Below are positions 57,791 to 59,857 of a stretch of DNA of 59,857 nt, piece after piece. The first letter of the stretch is position 1; each line of letters starts with the position of its first letter. The notes beneath the pieces were generated by a model, which saw only the letters and a list, made by a program, of their open reading frames with translations, did no database searches and was not told where the DNA came from. Origin of the DNA: Phaeobacter sp. 11ANDIMAR09 (lineage in GTDB: Bacteria > Pseudomonadota > Alphaproteobacteria > Rhodobacterales > Rhodobacteraceae); contig NZ_LIKT01000027.1 in the NCBI RefSeq assembly GCF_001294455.1, positions 1 to 59,857 on the forward strand. The letters run 5' to 3'. A program made the position numbers and the translations under genes.

Positions 57791-58930
57791 CTATCGAGAA
57801 CTAAGCCATCTAGCGAGCAATTCGGTTAGCTCTGGCGAATATTTATCCTCGCTATGGCTGAGCAAAATTGCGTCCTTGAATGCGCTCGCGAGAGATGTGT
57901 TTTCTGGATTGTCTTTCTCGTCTCGGCAGGATGCGTACCCATTGAGTAAACGTACTGAGTAGCTACCGGGCGAAGGAACAGCCTCGTGGTTTGCTTCGAT
58001 CAGGAAACAACGGAGGGGAAAGTCAAAGCCATTGGCCATGCCCAAGAACAGCCTGAGAATAACAATCAACGGCAAAGCAAAAAGGATCAGTCCTGCGACC
58101 ACCCAAAGAGGCAGCAACCCGCTAGAATGTAAGAGAAATGACAGTAGAGCAACGAGTATTATTGCTAGAAATCCACCGCCAGCCCCACCAAAAACGGCGC
58201 CAAGAACCAATCCGATTTTCATGATAACCTGGAGAATCCAGCTAGAGAAGTTTGCTAATGCAATCAGTCCGCCTGCTTCGTCTCCAACCGTCTTCAGAAT
58301 TAGCAATTTCTCTGGGGGAATTGCGGGCAGGTTCAGTCGATCAACTCTGCGCTTTTGGCGAGCCAGAACTGAGGGCGTCAGCTTATCAACTGCCAACAAT
58401 GAAAGCGGCACGATGAACAATGACAACAAGGCTGCAGGCCCTATGTCTCGCCCAAAATAGTCGTTTACTAAGAGATAGAACCATGCTGCCATGATCGCCG
58501 GTAATAGCAACCCGATGATGGTGAGTTGGATAAGCGTATTACTGGTTCGAAAGTGGATAAATGGTGTAAACATACATGCCACACCAGCTACGCTATTGGA
58601 AAAATCACTATCCTTGCATGCGTATAATGCGGCTGACCCCCCGTGACTGTGGCAAATTAGAAAATGCCTATGTTTGATGCCTCGGCTTTCATATTCACTA
58701 CGAACTCTTGAGACGTGTTTTTTCAGGGCTTCGGCTGCACGAAGTCTCGCCGAAATGGTGTTCGCACCCGACCAAGAAAAACGCTCGAAGTTCACTTCAC
58801 CGGTGCATTGCCTACGGATCGCATTTGCAAATCGTGAATGCGAAAACGCCCATTCTGCGTTCGGGGAGAACGTTCCGTTTACTAGCGTAACTACTAGCTC
58901 TTCAGTCGTTGGTTGCTCTGAACAGTCCAT
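57791..58930 (-). CDS. Membrane-anchored alpha/beta-hydrolase-like protein
   Basis: 379 residues. The N-terminal 120 residues form a lipase-like domain, starting VVTLVNGTFSPNAEWAF with a nucleophile elbow ICHSHGGSAAL (Ser in H-S-H-G-G, near residue 94). The middle has about five to six hydrophobic helices (from IIGLLLPAIMAAWFYLLV on), then a soluble tail with His-containing segments (EANHEAVPSPGSYS). An esterase or lipase fused to a membrane domain, unrelated to phage structure. It stands alone between the two 128-bp repeats, looking like mobile cargo, possibly defence or toxin related; that role is inference. Confidence 0.6.
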   Translation of the reverse strand: MDCSEQPTTEELVVTLVNGTFSPNAEWAFSHSRFANAIRRQCTGEVNFERFSWSGANTISARLRAAEALKKHVSRVRSEYESRGIKHRHFLICHSHGGSAALYACKDSDFSNSVAGVACMFTPFIHFRTSNTLIQLTIIGLLLPAIMAAWFYLLVNDYFGRDIGPAALLSLFIVPLSLLAVDKLTPSVLARQKRRVDRLNLPAIPPEKLLILKTVGDEAGGLIALANFSSWILQVIMKIGLVLGAVFGGAGGGFLAIILVALLSFLLHSSGLLPLWVVAGLILFALPLIVILRLFLGMANGFDFPLRCFLIEANHEAVPSPGSYSVRLLNGYASCRDEKDNPENTSLASAFKDAILLSHSEDKYSPELTELLARWLSSR

Positions 58931-59472
58931 ATTTCCCTTTCATCAAAAAGCCTTTCAGAACCAGCGGATTAAAAGCCGACGATCGTGCAATATGCAGCAT
59001 TTGTCAAAGTGGGCTCATAGCTGCCATTCTCCGCGCCGCAGCAAGCGAAGGCAAGTCTGAGATGGGTTCCAAAATCAGTTCCGAGTTCGAAACGCGGCTG
59101 AGGCATGTCGATTTTGTTCAAATTGTTGTCATGAAACACATAATCCCGTTCTAGGAACTGAGCCGCTTCAGTCCGCGCTAGTTCTGAGTTCGGGACTTAA
59201 CATAAGTGCCATTATTGGACTCTGCTGCGTCGCAAAAGCCTTATTTGTAAGGGGCAGAACGGGGTAGGGGAGTTTGATAAGCGAAGTGTCCGCAAATCGC
59301 CTTGGTGCCCTGTTTGGGCCTTTTGAGCCGGGTTTGAAAGACAAAACGTCCGGGGGTGTAAATCCCCTTTGAACCCTATTGAAAGCCCTTTTTTACATAG
59401 TTCTATCCGGCTTCTTCCGGGATCATCCGGCCTCTTCCGGTTACTGCAATATCAAGTGTCTCCTAACACTGT
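58931..59472. other. Non-coding region between the hydrolase gene and the 53-bp repeat
   Basis: About 540 bases without a gene of more than 60 codons that looks real. It contains the second 128-bp repeat (59078-59205) and two tandem 16-base units ATCCGGC-TCTTCCGG type (59405-59420 and 59425-59440, one mismatch). Confidence 0.45.
59078..59205 (+). repeat. 128-bp diverged repeat, copy 2
   Basis: Partner of 57527-57654, same orientation. Starts GTTCCGAGTTCGAA, has CGTTCTAGGAACTG in the middle and ends TTCTGAGTTCGGGACTTAACATAA. Identical length and block offsets to copy 1, with scattered substitutions elsewhere. The two lie on either side of the membrane hydrolase gene. Confidence 0.65.
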
Positions 59473-59525
59473 TGTAGCGGGACACTTCGCGTTGCAGTAA
59501 GGGACACTTCCCGTTGCAGCAAATT
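59473..59525 (+). repeat. 53-bp direct repeat, right copy
   Basis: Identical to 17926-17978, same orientation. It ends inside the stop codon of the zinc-ribbon gene that follows (TTA at 59524-59526 on the plus strand). The neighbouring sequence differs from the left copy on both sides. Confidence 0.8.
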
Positions 59526-59757
59526 ATTTCTCTGATTTATCGGGCGAGGGCTGTTCCGGCGTCAAGAGGATTTGAGCCCCATTAGCCGTTGGGTTTACTG
59601 AGGCGTCCCACCCGAGGAGGGGCTGGAATTGGTTCAACCTACCGCAAACCGTACAGCGCCCGTTGAAGCCCTTTAGCGCCTTCCTGGCCTCTACCGCGTT
59701 TTTGTCCCTTATTGTTCCGGTATGACCGCATACGCAGACGGCATGAATAACGTGCAT
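59524..59757 (-). CDS. Small zinc-ribbon protein
   Basis: 77 residues with CVCGHTGTIR and GRCTVCGRLNQF, giving a C-x-C and C-x2-C zinc ribbon. The TTCTTTPEQPSPDKSEK-style tail is acidic/polar. Family unknown. Its last codons overlap the 53-bp repeat, so the repeat may have changed or created its 3' end. The window ends 100 bases upstream of the start, with no further gene. Confidence 0.55.
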   Translation of the reverse strand: MHVIHAVCVCGHTGTIRDKNAVEARKALKGFNGRCTVCGRLNQFQPLLGWDASVNPTANGAQILLTPEQPSPDKSEK

Positions 59758-59857
59758 GGTTCTCCTAAGTCTTTGTGGCGGTCGCTGTGACGACCAGTGT
59801 AGGCGGCGAAAGTGGTTTGCATTGTCTACAGCGCCCTTTGGAACTGTGGCTCGCCAT

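Noticed and set aside
57527-59205. The 128-bp repeats as integron attC sites around a gene cassette
   Set aside because: The copies end in ACTCAAC and ACTTAAC, which fit the RYYYAAC core, but no matching GTTRRRY core lies at attC distance and no integrase gene is in the window.
59405-59440. Tandem 16-base units as replication iterons
   Set aside because: Only two units, with no replication initiator gene nearby.
17926-59525. The 53-bp repeats as attL/attR of a tyrosine-recombinase phage
   Set aside because: The phage encodes MuA and MuB, not an integrase. Mu-type insertion leaves only 5-bp duplications, and each copy is outside accessory genes that are not obviously phage.

Overview
The window looks like a chromosomal segment from a marine alphaproteobacterium of the Rhodobacterales (roseobacter group). 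The evidence is the high-GC coding style, a tripartite tricarboxylate transporter beside sulfatase and FGE genes, a PrpE-type acyl-CoA synthetase, and a Mu-like siphophage whose tail and holin genes resemble gene-transfer-agent genes. This is inferred from gene content; no marker gene names the species.

Layout. Positions 1-8283 hold the end of a heme-binding membrane protein gene and then a catabolic locus: a LysR regulator, the tctC-tctB-tctA transporter, a Cys-type sulfatase, an FMN-dependent 2-hydroxyacid dehydrogenase, a remnant of a second sulfatase, and a convergent formylglycine-generating enzyme. Together they suggest import and desulfation of a sulfated carboxylate, then oxidation of a 2-hydroxyacid. 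Positions 8284-17667 are housekeeping and metabolic genes (rhodanese, alpha/beta hydrolase, kptA, glyA, nadK, amidase, prpE), several with clear terminators.

From about 19.07 kb to about 57.0-57.1 kb lies a complete-looking Mu-like prophage of about 38 kb, inverted relative to the window. A rightward control arm (repressor, luxR, luxI, a 59-aa gene) diverges from a leftward early operon: small genes, ParB-like, MuA, MuB, HU, DUF3164, GemA, Mor. Lysis genes and the head genes follow (gp25-gp37 order of Mu), then a siphovirus/GTA-like tail with a hidden -1 frameshift chaperone, then tail fibre genes. The far end carries a com-like zinc-finger gene overlapping a small gene, an ABC-ATPase/GNAT fusion and a formyltransferase-like gene, at the place where Mu carries com-mom. 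A 2.2-kb insertion with a soluble PAS chemotaxis receptor on the opposite strand splits the head genes. The exact phage ends and target duplication could not be located by eye.

The prophage is bracketed by lower-GC DNA with a hypothetical gene on the left and, on the right, a lipoprotein, a membrane alpha/beta-hydrolase between two diverged 128-bp repeats, and a small zinc-ribbon gene. A perfect 53-bp direct repeat (17926 and 59473) encloses all of this, about 41.5 kb apart.

The strongest candidates for an undescribed system are (i) the phage-borne LuxR/LuxI pair, whose promoters share AT-rich TATGAT dyads with the repressor/transposase control region, and (ii) the com-linked ABC-GNAT plus formyltransferase cassette as a Mom-type DNA-modification variant. 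Novelty could not be checked without database searches.
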